A DNA stretch of 64,000 nucleotides from Sulfitobacter sp. THAF37 (GTDB taxonomy: Bacteria > Pseudomonadota > Alphaproteobacteria > Rhodobacterales > Rhodobacteraceae), in NCBI RefSeq assembly GCF_009363555.1, contig NZ_CP045375.1, positions 42,275 through 106,274 on the forward strand, in the 5' to 3' direction. Position numbers and translations under genes: made by a program. Position 1 is the stretch's first letter, and every line of letters starts with the position of its first letter. The notes beneath the pieces were generated by a model that saw only the letters and a list, made by a program, of their open reading frames with translations, was not told the DNA's origin and made no database searches. Shown here piece by piece: positions 57,907-64,000 of this stretch.

Positions 57907-59080
57907 CGCGCCCGTCCATGTTGTTTATCGTGTTGCCATCAATCGTGTAGTTGCTGGAATGCTCGCCCTCAAAATCGGCGTAAAACCCTACAAGCTTCTT
58001 CCACCGGATCACCGCGAGCGTCGCGTTCAGGGCGTTCAGGTCAGCCACCTGGATGTTGGTGGCGTAAGCATCATCTACGTCCGCCTCGCCCATGCCGACG
58101 CGGCGACGAAGCGGCTCTCGCTGTTCGGCGGTGCTCAGCGTCACCCGCAGCACACCCACCAGGGCATCGTCGCCCATCTCGATCCCCATACCAACATCAA
58201 TGAAGGGGGTGCCCTGTTCTTCGAGGTGTTCGACAGCCGGGCGTTTGGCGGCGCCGGAGTCAACGCACACAAAGACGAAATCCATCTCGTTCAGCAGGTC
58301 CACGTTGGATTCGTCGAGATAGACTGGATGCGGGACGATCCCTTTACGTATAGGCGCATAAAGCGCTGCGAAGTAATCGACCTTCTTGTTCCGTTCCCGC
58401 AGTGTTTCAATGCTGGGTGCGCCCGGGCTACGGAACGCGTTGTGCTGCAGGAAATCATCACCGTCGATAAGATGCAGCTCGCGGATCGGCGTCTTAGCGA
58501 GCAGATCGAGCACATAAGAGCCTGTTCCGCCGAGGCCAACAATGGCGACCTTGTTCATCGCCAGCTTTTCGGAAAAACCGCCGATCCCGGCCCGTGTCGA
58601 GGCTGTGTCCTGGTAGTTGAATACCGGATCAGGTTCATCGGAGTCTGCGACGACGTAGGTGCGCGCATCGGCCGTCGGATCGATTTTCCGCGCGGGCGAT
58701 GCGATCATCTCCACATAGGTGGTCATTTTGTGTTCGTAGTCGCGGTAGCCCTCTTTTGGCTTGGCCGAAAACATGTGGTCTACCGTGATGTCTTTGCCGA
58801 GGCTCTGGCGTTTGCTGGAGTGCCTGATGCCTTCGAGTGTCTTGCCATTGTGATCGCAAGGATGCTCGCCCACGAAGTACGCCTTATGGTCGCTCGGCGC
58901 CATCGTCTCGCCACCGTTCGTCTGCAGAACAGAAACGAGCGTGCCAAGCTTTACCTCGCGATTGGCCTTCACGTAGGGCACGTTGGAGATCACGAGGTGG
59001 CCACTTTTCACAGCCACCTCGTATCCGCCTTCTTCGAGGGCCTTGAGATCGGCGTTACGACTTATCAGTTGCCGTGACAT
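57896..59080 (-). CDS. ThiF/E1-like adenylyltransferase
   Basis: 394 residues. The C-terminal E1 domain (about 175-390) shows VAIVGLGGTGSYVLDLL (nucleotide loop 182-188), LHLIDGDDFLQHNAFRSPGA with the Arg finger at 217, and VFVCVDSGAAKRPAVEHLEE, a candidate thiol site. The first 160 residues form a separate domain containing VGEHPCDHNGKTLEG, which could be a degenerate E2-like module. E1 enzymes activate the C-terminus of a ubiquitin-like protein by adenylation. It overlaps the ubiquitin-like gene by 26 bases. Confidence 0.87.
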   Translation of the reverse strand: MSRQLISRNADLKALEEGGYEVAVKSGHLVISNVPYVKANREVKLGTLVSVLQTNGGETMAPSDHKAYFVGEHPCDHNGKTLEGIRHSSKRQSLGKDITVDHMFSAKPKEGYRDYEHKMTTYVEMIASPARKIDPTADARTYVVADSDEPDPVFNYQDTASTRAGIGGFSEKLAMNKVAIVGLGGTGSYVLDLLAKTPIRELHLIDGDDFLQHNAFRSPGAPSIETLRERNKKVDYFAALYAPIRKGIVPHPVYLDESNVDLLNEMDFVFVCVDSGAAKRPAVEHLEEQGTPFIDVGMGIEMGDDALVGVLRVTLSTAEQREPLRRRVGMGEADVDDAYATNIQVADLNALNATLAVIRWKKLVGFYADFEGEHSSNYTIDGNTINNMDGRDDD

Positions 59081-59321
59081 TGAAGATCATGCCCTCCTTC
59101 AGCTTCACGGTATCGCCCTCATCCAGCGTGCCCTCGGGCTTGTTGCCCTGGCCGCGCCGGTAGGTAATGGTGAAGCAGATCAACTCGCCCGTGGGCGGGT
59201 TTTCGTAAGCAAGCGCGACCAGATCGTCCTCGCCAAGTTCTGTCGCCGTCACCGTCTTCTCGCGGCCGTTCACAACAATCGTGTACTCTTTTTCCGGTTT
59301 GCCTTTTTCGTCCTTCGGCAT
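59055..59321 (-). CDS. Ubiquitin-like protein (multiubiquitin family)
   Basis: 88 residues with one beta-grasp unit: KEYTIVVNGREKTVTATELG, DDLVALAYENPPTGE, CFTITYRRGQGNKPEGTLDE and GDTVKLKEGMIFNVTATDKS. This matches the bacterial multiubiquitin (Multi_ubiq) family, here with a single copy. The C-terminus is Lys-Ser without the Gly-Gly used by ubiquitin for conjugation. It heads the UBL-E1-DUF6527 row and overlaps the E1 gene. Start ATG 59321. Confidence 0.87.
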   Translation of the reverse strand: MPKDEKGKPEKEYTIVVNGREKTVTATELGEDDLVALAYENPPTGELICFTITYRRGQGNKPEGTLDEGDTVKLKEGMIFNVTATDKS

Positions 59322-59338
59322 GGCCAGGTCCTTTCTTT

Positions 59339-59572
59339 TTAGCCTTTCGGCGGGAACGGGTCGCCACCGTGGCTGTCACTGCTGGCGATCCGTCCGTCGC
59401 GGTTGTGGATACGCAGTTCGCTTTGCTGGTTGCGGCTGATTTCACGTCCGCGATCAACGGCGTCCTGCTTGGTTTCATGGTGGCTGCTGGCGCGGGATGC
59501 GCCGCCACGCTTCACATCCCATCCGCCTGCCGGGTTCGGCACGACGTGATGGGTCTTCGGTCCCTTACTCAT
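59339..59572 (-). CDS. DUF2188 family protein
   Basis: 77 residues from ATG 59572 (ATG 59581 adds three). Pattern HHVVPNPAGGWDVKRGGASR, ASSHHETKQDAVDRGREISR and LRIHNRDGRIASSDSHGGDP is diagnostic of DUF2188, a small basic/acidic repeat-like protein of unknown role frequent beside conjugative and stress genes. It is 17 bases upstream of the ubiquitin-like gene on the same strand, so likely co-transcribed, and divergent from the XRE gene. Confidence 0.83.
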   Translation of the reverse strand: MSKGPKTHHVVPNPAGGWDVKRGGASRASSHHETKQDAVDRGREISRNQQSELRIHNRDGRIASSDSHGGDPFPPKG

Positions 59573-59587
59573 GGTTTCCATACCTCC

Positions 59588-59683
59588 TGTTCGTTAGGGT
59601 TGCAGGCATAAAAAGTATGCCTACTCCGAACATCATATATTTGTTGAAAGTCAGAAGTCAAGCACGTAAAGTACGCCTTTACC
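59588..59683. promoter_or_regulatory. Repeated operator-like dyads between DUF2188 and XRE genes
   Basis: AGGCATA-AAAAG-TATGCCT (59604-59622) is extended on both sides by TGTTCG and CCGAACA. Half of the pattern recurs 56 bases on (AAAGTACGCC at 59668, followed by TTTACCGAACA). Two sites covering both divergent promoters fit control by the XRE protein. Confidence 0.55.
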
Positions 59684-59713
59684 GAACAATAAGATCGACG
59701 GGGAGGCCGCCAC

Positions 59714-60037
59714 ATGACCAACAGCCTGGGAGAGAAGATTCGCCGCTTACGGAAGGAGCAAAAGCTCACGCTTGACAAACTTGCCGAGCTCACCGGCTCC
59801 AGCAAAAGCTACATATGGGAACTGGAGAACAAGAACCCGCCGCGTCCATCGGCGGAGAAGCTGGCCAAGATTGCAGAAGTACTTGGTGTCACGATTGAAT
59901 ACCTGCTCGATGAAAAGCAGGCGATAACCGAGGAAGACGCCGTCGATGCGCAGTTCTATCGTGAATACAAACACATGGACCCTGATACCAAAGAAAAAAT
60001 CCGCGAGATGGTAAAGCTGTGGGGGAAACCCGGATGA
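59714..60037 (+). CDS. XRE-type HTH regulator paired with ImmA-like peptidase
   Basis: 107 residues. A Cro/C1-type helix-turn-helix opens the protein (LGEKIRRLRKEQKLTLDKLA, ELTGSSKSYIWELENKNPPR), followed by AEVLGVTIEYLLD and an acidic tail EEDAVDAQFYREYKHMD. A good GGGGAGG site precedes ATG 59714. ATGA overlap with the peptidase. Such pairs behave as repressor plus anti-repressor protease in mobile elements. Its likely targets are its own promoter and the divergent DUF2188/ubiquitin-like row. Confidence 0.9.
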   Translation: MTNSLGEKIRRLRKEQKLTLDKLAELTGSSKSYIWELENKNPPRPSAEKLAKIAEVLGVTIEYLLDEKQAITEEDAVDAQFYREYKHMDPDTKEKIREMVKLWGKPG

Positions 60038-60945
60038 CCAAGCCGAAGTCGCCGCAACGATGGGCATACGACCTGACCATCATCCTGAACACCTTGGGTG
60101 GCGACGACCGCTTTCCGGTCAATGTTGAAGCGCTTGCCTACGATTTTTCAAAGCAGCGCTTTCCTGACGATCCGATAAGTCTTGTGCAGGGTGCCCCGCT
60201 GAAGGGATTCGAGGGCGCCTTGATGAAGGCCCCGCCTGGCGAAATGGGCTGGGGCATCTTCTACAATTCGGACACAGCATCGCCGGGGCGCATCAACTTT
60301 ACCCTCGCCCACGAGTTCGGGCACTACCTCTTGCACAGGCAGGATCATCCTGACGGTATCCAGTGCAGCACCGAGGACATGGAACGCTGGGACAGCAAAT
60401 ATCGGCAGATCGAGAAAGAAGCGAACGAGTTCGCCGCAAATCTCCTCATGCCACTGGATGACTTCCGTGCGCAGATCGCTCCGAAGTCTCAGCCTGAACT
60501 AGAGGCCTTGGGCGCATGCGCGGACCGCTACGGCGTTTCCCTGATCGCGGCGACGCTGCGCTGGCTGCAGTACACCGAGCGCCGGGCAGTTCTTGTGAAA
60601 TCTATTGATGGCTTCATTCATTGGGCGCGGTCGAGTGATCGCGCCTTGCGCACTGGCGCCTACTTCAAGACGGCTGGCCGACCGCCAATCGAGATACCGG
60701 CGACCGCGATACCGGCAACGGAAACTGAACTGGTTCGGCGAAAAGCAACGAGAGAGCATGAGTCAGGAAGCTGGTTCAAAGAGCCCTGCACCGAACATGC
60801 TCTGGTCTCCGAAGTCCACGACTTTGCGCTTTCCCTAATCCATCTTGGGGACGCGCCGTCACGCTTCGAGCCTGCCGAAGAGGCTGAAGAGGATACATAC
60901 GACCGTATGGTGAGCCGCACGCCGGGTTCATCGTGGTTGGGCTAG
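60034..60945 (+). CDS. ImmA/IrrE family metallopeptidase
   Basis: 303 residues from ATG 60034. Zinc site HEFGH at residues 93-97 in FTLAHEFGHYLLH, and the second metal-ligand Glu region EKEANEFAANLLMP (about 128-141). ImmA-type proteases cut XRE repressors such as ImmR or DdrO when damage or partner signals appear. The C-terminal third is extra and without known motif. Co-translated with the XRE gene. Confidence 0.9.
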   Translation: MTKPKSPQRWAYDLTIILNTLGGDDRFPVNVEALAYDFSKQRFPDDPISLVQGAPLKGFEGALMKAPPGEMGWGIFYNSDTASPGRINFTLAHEFGHYLLHRQDHPDGIQCSTEDMERWDSKYRQIEKEANEFAANLLMPLDDFRAQIAPKSQPELEALGACADRYGVSLIAATLRWLQYTERRAVLVKSIDGFIHWARSSDRALRTGAYFKTAGRPPIEIPATAIPATETELVRRKATREHESGSWFKEPCTEHALVSEVHDFALSLIHLGDAPSRFEPAEEAEEDTYDRMVSRTPGSSWLG

Positions 60946-60967
60946 CAATGCCCCATGGTTCGATCTA

Positions 60968-60986
60968 TAGAAATAGATCGTTTCTA
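60968..60986. promoter_or_regulatory. Dyad upstream of hipB
   Basis: TAGAAA-TAGATCG-TTTCTA, about 85 bases before hipB in an AT-rich gap; also near several TAGATC copies. Possible HipB operator. Confidence 0.4.
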
Positions 60987-61051
60987 GATTACGATATGTC
61001 AAACTAGATCACGTCTTGAAAATTCAGGCTTCATATGATACATTAAAGTAG

Positions 61052-61070
61052 ATCAAGCGCTTTGCTTGAT
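61052..61070. promoter_or_regulatory. Dyad touching the hipB start
   Basis: ATCAAGC-GCTTT-GCTTGAT, perfect 7-bp arms, ends on the base before ATG 61071. A natural site for autoregulation by the antitoxin. Confidence 0.5.
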
Positions 61071-61679
61071 ATGCAGGATTATATCAAAATGAGCTATGAG
61101 AGCGAGAAACTGGCGGCGACACTGAAAGCTGCCCGCGAAAAGAAGGGGCTGAGCCAGCGCGCGCTGAGCGCCCATGCAGGCGTGCCGCAGTCGCATATCT
61201 CCAAGATCGAGAGCGGCGCTGTGAACCTCACCGTCTCAAGTCTGACCGCCATCGCCAACGCCCTTGATCTGGAACTGGCGCTTGTTCCGCGCAAGGCCGC
61301 GCCTGCCGTAAGAACGATCACCCGTAGCATAAACGACGTGCCGAAGGCCACGCCGGAGGCGCGTAAAGAGATTGCCCGGCTCGCCAAGCAGCTTGAGCAC
61401 ATCCAGTCGCTCAAGATCGATAGTCCCGTCTTCGAAAACCTGCAGCGGCAGTTTCGCGAGATGCGACAGTTCGAGAACCTGATCCGGAATACCGACACAT
61501 TGCGCAGCATACGTGAAGCGCTCAAAGCCGTGGAGAACGCGGGTGGCGTTGCCGCGCTGCAGGAAGCGTCAAAGCAGATGAACAGTTTCCGCAACGCACT
61601 CGCCCATGGCATAGCCGATGAGGAACGGACGCGCTTGCCGCGTCCTGCCTATCGCCTTGATGGAGACAACGATGAGTAA
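61071..61679 (+). CDS. HipB-like XRE antitoxin
   Basis: 202 residues from ATG 61071; ATG 61089 is also possible. Helix-turn-helix: TLKAAREKKGLSQRALSAHA and GVPQSHISKIESGAVNLTVS, then a long helical C-terminal part not found in short HipB. The gene overlaps hipA by eight bases, the usual antitoxin-toxin arrangement. It binds the operators upstream and, with HipA, represses the pair. Confidence 0.88.
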   Translation: MQDYIKMSYESEKLAATLKAAREKKGLSQRALSAHAGVPQSHISKIESGAVNLTVSSLTAIANALDLELALVPRKAAPAVRTITRSINDVPKATPEARKEIARLAKQLEHIQSLKIDSPVFENLQRQFREMRQFENLIRNTDTLRSIREALKAVENAGGVAALQEASKQMNSFRNALAHGIADEERTRLPRPAYRLDGDNDE

Positions 61680-62904
61680 TGTCTCCGTGCTGAACGTAAA
61701 CCTGTATGGCGAGCCCATTGGCACGCTCACCAATCTTGGCGGCGATCGCACCATCTTTGCCTTCACCGACGAGTACATCGAAAATCCTGACAGGCCGACC
61801 CTCGGGCTCGCCTTCAAGGATGAATTCGGGGAACTCTATACGGATTTTCGGCCCTATCAGAAGCGCGTCATGCCCTTCTTCTCAAACCTTCTTCCCGAAG
61901 GCCATCTGCGCAAATACCTGGCCGAACAGGCGGGCGTGAATCCCGAACGAGAATTCTATCTGCTTTGGGCGCTTGGCCATGACCTGCCCGGCGCGATCAC
62001 GATCACCCCTGCTGACGGTGAAGCCTGGCCGCCGGATGCGGCCGATGGCGCCGATGATCATGGCGATGATCAGCGAGAGAATGCTTTGCGGTTTTCGCTG
62101 GCAGGCGTTCAGCTCAAGTTTTCCGCCGTGATGGAAGCTAGTGGCGGGCTGACCATTCCCGCCTCTGGTGTCGGGGGCTCCTGGATCGTGAAGCTACCCT
62201 CGCGTGAATTCGCAGGCGTCCCTGAAAATGAATTCTCGATGATGAAGCTGGCCGGCCTTATCGGGATGAACGTCCCTGCCATCGATCTGGTCAGTATCGA
62301 TGCGATCAAGAACCTGCCCGAGGGTATCGATAAGATCGGCAACCATGCCTTTGTGATCGAGCGGTTTGATCGCCTTTCCGACGGGTCGCGCGTGCATATC
62401 GAGGATTTTGCGCAGGTCTATGGGCTCTATCCCGAAGACAAATACGGCAATGGCACATTCCGCAACATCGCCCAGGTGATCGCCGCCGAAGGTAATGATG
62501 CCGACATCATCGAATATGTCCGGCGCCTGACCTTCAACATGCTGATCGGCAATGCTGATATGCACATGAAGAACTGGTCACTGATCTATCCGGACAGGCG
62601 GTATGTCTCGCTGGCACCAGCTTATGATTTTGTGGCGACTGTGCCCTACATTCCGGGTGATGCGACCAACATGAAGATCAGCCGTGCCAAGGTGTTTTCG
62701 GCATTCTCGGTTGATGAGCTAGAGCACCTTGCCGTCAAAGCATCGATCCCGAGGAAGATGGCGATCGACGCGGCCCAAGAGACGGTTCAGGCTTTTCGGG
62801 AGCATTGGGGCACAGAAGCGGCAAACCTGCCGATGAGTGATGAGGTCAGGTCTGCCGTTGAGGATCACATGAAGACAGTGCCCATCCTGGAAGAACTTTC
62901 ATAG
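61672..62904 (+). CDS. HipA-like kinase toxin
   Basis: 410 residues from ATG 61672. N-terminal sub-domain LNVNLYGEPIGTLTNLGGDR with FFSNLLPEGHLRKYLAEQ, then the kinase: SLAGVQLKFSAVM (ATP region), GSWIVKLPS, ENEFSMMKLA, catalytic FNMLIGNADMHMKNWSL and metal-binding Asp in SLAPAYDFVAT. HipA phosphorylates glutamyl-tRNA synthetase (or a relative of it) and stops growth. All kinase motifs are present, so it may be active. Maintenance of the element is a likely role. Confidence 0.92.
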   Translation: MSNVSVLNVNLYGEPIGTLTNLGGDRTIFAFTDEYIENPDRPTLGLAFKDEFGELYTDFRPYQKRVMPFFSNLLPEGHLRKYLAEQAGVNPEREFYLLWALGHDLPGAITITPADGEAWPPDAADGADDHGDDQRENALRFSLAGVQLKFSAVMEASGGLTIPASGVGGSWIVKLPSREFAGVPENEFSMMKLAGLIGMNVPAIDLVSIDAIKNLPEGIDKIGNHAFVIERFDRLSDGSRVHIEDFAQVYGLYPEDKYGNGTFRNIAQVIAAEGNDADIIEYVRRLTFNMLIGNADMHMKNWSLIYPDRRYVSLAPAYDFVATVPYIPGDATNMKISRAKVFSAFSVDELEHLAVKASIPRKMAIDAAQETVQAFREHWGTEAANLPMSDEVRSAVEDHMKTVPILEELS

Positions 62905-63315
62905 GGCAAGAGGTTCCTGACTCACTAGCAGAGCAGGGCGGAGGCGGGTGCCCTGATCTTCTGCGCCGCCGCACCCCCATCAGCAAGTGAGGGGTGACGG
63001 ACGGCTCCGGCGAAGCAGGGCGATAGATGTTAGCTTGCGACGTTTGGCAGGTTCCAGAATTTCTTGGCGCTCTCGAACAAGTCGCCCGATCGTCCGCTGA
63101 TCTTTGCCTCGTTCCAGCTGTCATGTTAGCAAAGGCGCTTGTTGAGATAGAGAAAGGCTGAGTTTCCAAAGATCGCTAACTGCGCTTCGCTGCCCTTGGT
63201 GCTTGCTGCAGCATCAGCCGGGGTCGCCACCGACTGCAGAATGGCGGCTCTAGGCCTACTTCGACACCTGACCTAAGCATAGTTTACTTCGCGCCATCTC
63301 CAAACCACACCAGCA
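62905..63315. other. Intergenic, no gene supported
   Basis: No reading frame with family resemblance. GC-rich at first, more balanced later. Nothing further seen. Confidence 0.5.
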
Positions 63316-63320
63316 CAGAA

Positions 63321-63352
63321 AAAGGGGAACCGTGATCCCACGGCTCCCCTTT
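63321..63352 (-). terminator. Rho-independent terminator of the DUF736 gene
   Basis: AAAGGGGAACCGTG (63321-63334) and CACGGCTCCCCTTT (63339-63352) form a 14-bp stem with one G-U pair on the minus strand, loop of four, followed on that strand by five T. It lies 31 bases past the stop. Confidence 0.85.
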
Positions 63353-63382
63353 CGGTTCAGATCGTCTCACCTCGCGCGCTGT

Positions 63383-64000
63383 TCAGGCAACCAGCGACAG
63401 CCCCGCGCCCGCGTCTTGCGCCTGATCACCGCTGTCGATGAACGGAATGATCGAGAAAGTCTGGCCACCGCGCTGTTCTTCGTTCTGGACGGCGTTGACA
63501 CGCAGGTCGCCATCGGGCGTGTTGATCAGCAGCGACAGGTAGTCATTGCCCGTGCGGCTGCTCTTGGCCATCCACGCCGAGCCAACGCGGATCGGCGTGC
63601 CCCGGGGCGAGCTGACCTCGATGCGGTAGTCAGGGTGGGTCTCCTCGGTCTTGTAGCTGTTCTCGATCAGCATGAACTCCAGATCGAACATCATATTGGC
63701 GATGTAGCCGGTGAAGGCGTTGTCAGCGTCCATGGCGGTGAGCTCGCCCGAGATCGAGCCGGATTTCATCAGGCCGTTCGAGACCAACGGGATGATCTCG
63801 AATTCGCCGCTCTGGGCCGCGCGCGCCTCTTTCGTCTGCACCGCGTTGACCCGGAACGGGCCGAGGCCCACATCGATCTGCATCGAGATATAGGGGTTTC
63901 CGCTGGTATTGCCCGTCTCGTTCCAGGCCGTGCCGATGCGGACCTTGCGGCCCGATTTGTTGACTGCTGTCACGTCGTAATCCGGGCTGCGCGTGGACAT
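63383..64000 (-). CDS. Double DUF736 protein
   Basis: 205 residues with the ATG at the last three bases of the window, so the coding part is complete but its promoter is outside. Two DUF736 units: KVRIGTAWNETGNTSGNPYI with DVGLGPFRVNAVQT (about 18-60), and PIRVGSAWMAKSSRTGNDYL with NTPDGDLRVNAVQ (about 135-175). DUF736 proteins are found on rhizobial and rhodobacterial plasmids; role unknown. Most family members have one unit, so this is an internal duplication or fusion. Confidence 0.85.
   Translation of the reverse strand: MSTRSPDYDVTAVNKSGRKVRIGTAWNETGNTSGNPYISMQIDVGLGPFRVNAVQTKEARAAQSGEFEIIPLVSNGLMKSGSISGELTAMDADNAFTGYIANMMFDLEFMLIENSYKTEETHPDYRIEVSSPRGTPIRVGSAWMAKSSRTGNDYLSLLINTPDGDLRVNAVQNEEQRGGQTFSIIPFIDSGDQAQDAGAGLSLVA

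Noticed and set aside
57481..59321. Bil (ISG15-like) conjugation system
   Set aside because: A separate E2 and a JAB deubiquitinase are missing and the UBL lacks a Gly-Gly end.
62846..63169. 107-residue minus-strand frame after hipA
   Set aside because: Overlaps the hipA end and has random-like composition.

Overview
The window reads as the accessory and mobile part of an alphaproteobacterial genome, most likely Rhodobacterales (Roseobacter/Paracoccus type). Support: high GC, a full VirB/VirD4 secretion locus of the kind found on conjugative plasmids and integrative elements of that order, DUF736, DUF2493 and DUF2188 companion genes, and IS481 and IS5 relatives. No replication, partition, rRNA, tRNA or CRISPR features were found, so plasmid and integrative element cannot be told apart here.

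Layout. 1-7.3 kb: a metal/redox block (YnfA fragment, CcdA, transglutaminase-like protein, CDF efflux pump, PEMT-type methyltransferase), an L,D-transpeptidase, a His-rich secreted protein divergent from a Crp/Fnr regulator, and a small tyrosine recombinase broken by a stop codon. 7.4-10.8 kb: a GrpB-family gene, a secreted-protein gene split by a complete IS481 element with a 6-bp target duplication, and a decayed IS5-type element. 10.9-21.2 kb: metabolic and repair cargo (YafY/WYL regulator with RidA-like gene, two methyltransferases, PEP mutase-like enzyme plus Ada-type repair protein, VOC, two LysE exporters, a frameshifted hydroxyisobutyrate-type dehydrogenase, DinB, MocR regulator, GNAT).

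22-34.8 kb: conjugative type IV secretion locus on the plus strand in the order virB1, B2, B3, B4, a tiny VirB7-like lipoprotein, a lytic transglycosylase with VirB5-like flanks, B5, B8, B9, B10, B11, two small genes, B6. 49.5-54.4 kb: coupling protein VirD4, relaxase VirD2 and a MobC-like accessory protein on the minus strand, preceded by a highly structured intergenic region that is a good oriT candidate.

34.9-49.5 kb: a 14.5-kb cargo sits exactly between the converging 3' ends of virB6 and virD4. It is a minus-strand row of eight genes (SbcD, SbcC, a zinc-ribbon protein, a TerB-domain protein, a P-loop ATPase, an SF2 helicase, an AAA ATPase and a CoiA-like nuclease) divergent from one WYL regulator. 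The TerB/ATPase/helicase trio matches the Shango anti-phage system; its packaging with SbcCD, a zinc-ribbon protein and a possible ATPase-nuclease module is the leading candidate for a little-described composite system.

54.9-64 kb: small conjugation-associated genes, a 144-nt nested hairpin that looks like a structured RNA, a ubiquitin-like/E1/DUF6527 cassette next to an XRE-ImmA regulator pair, a HipBA-type toxin-antitoxin pair and a double-DUF736 gene with a strong terminator.
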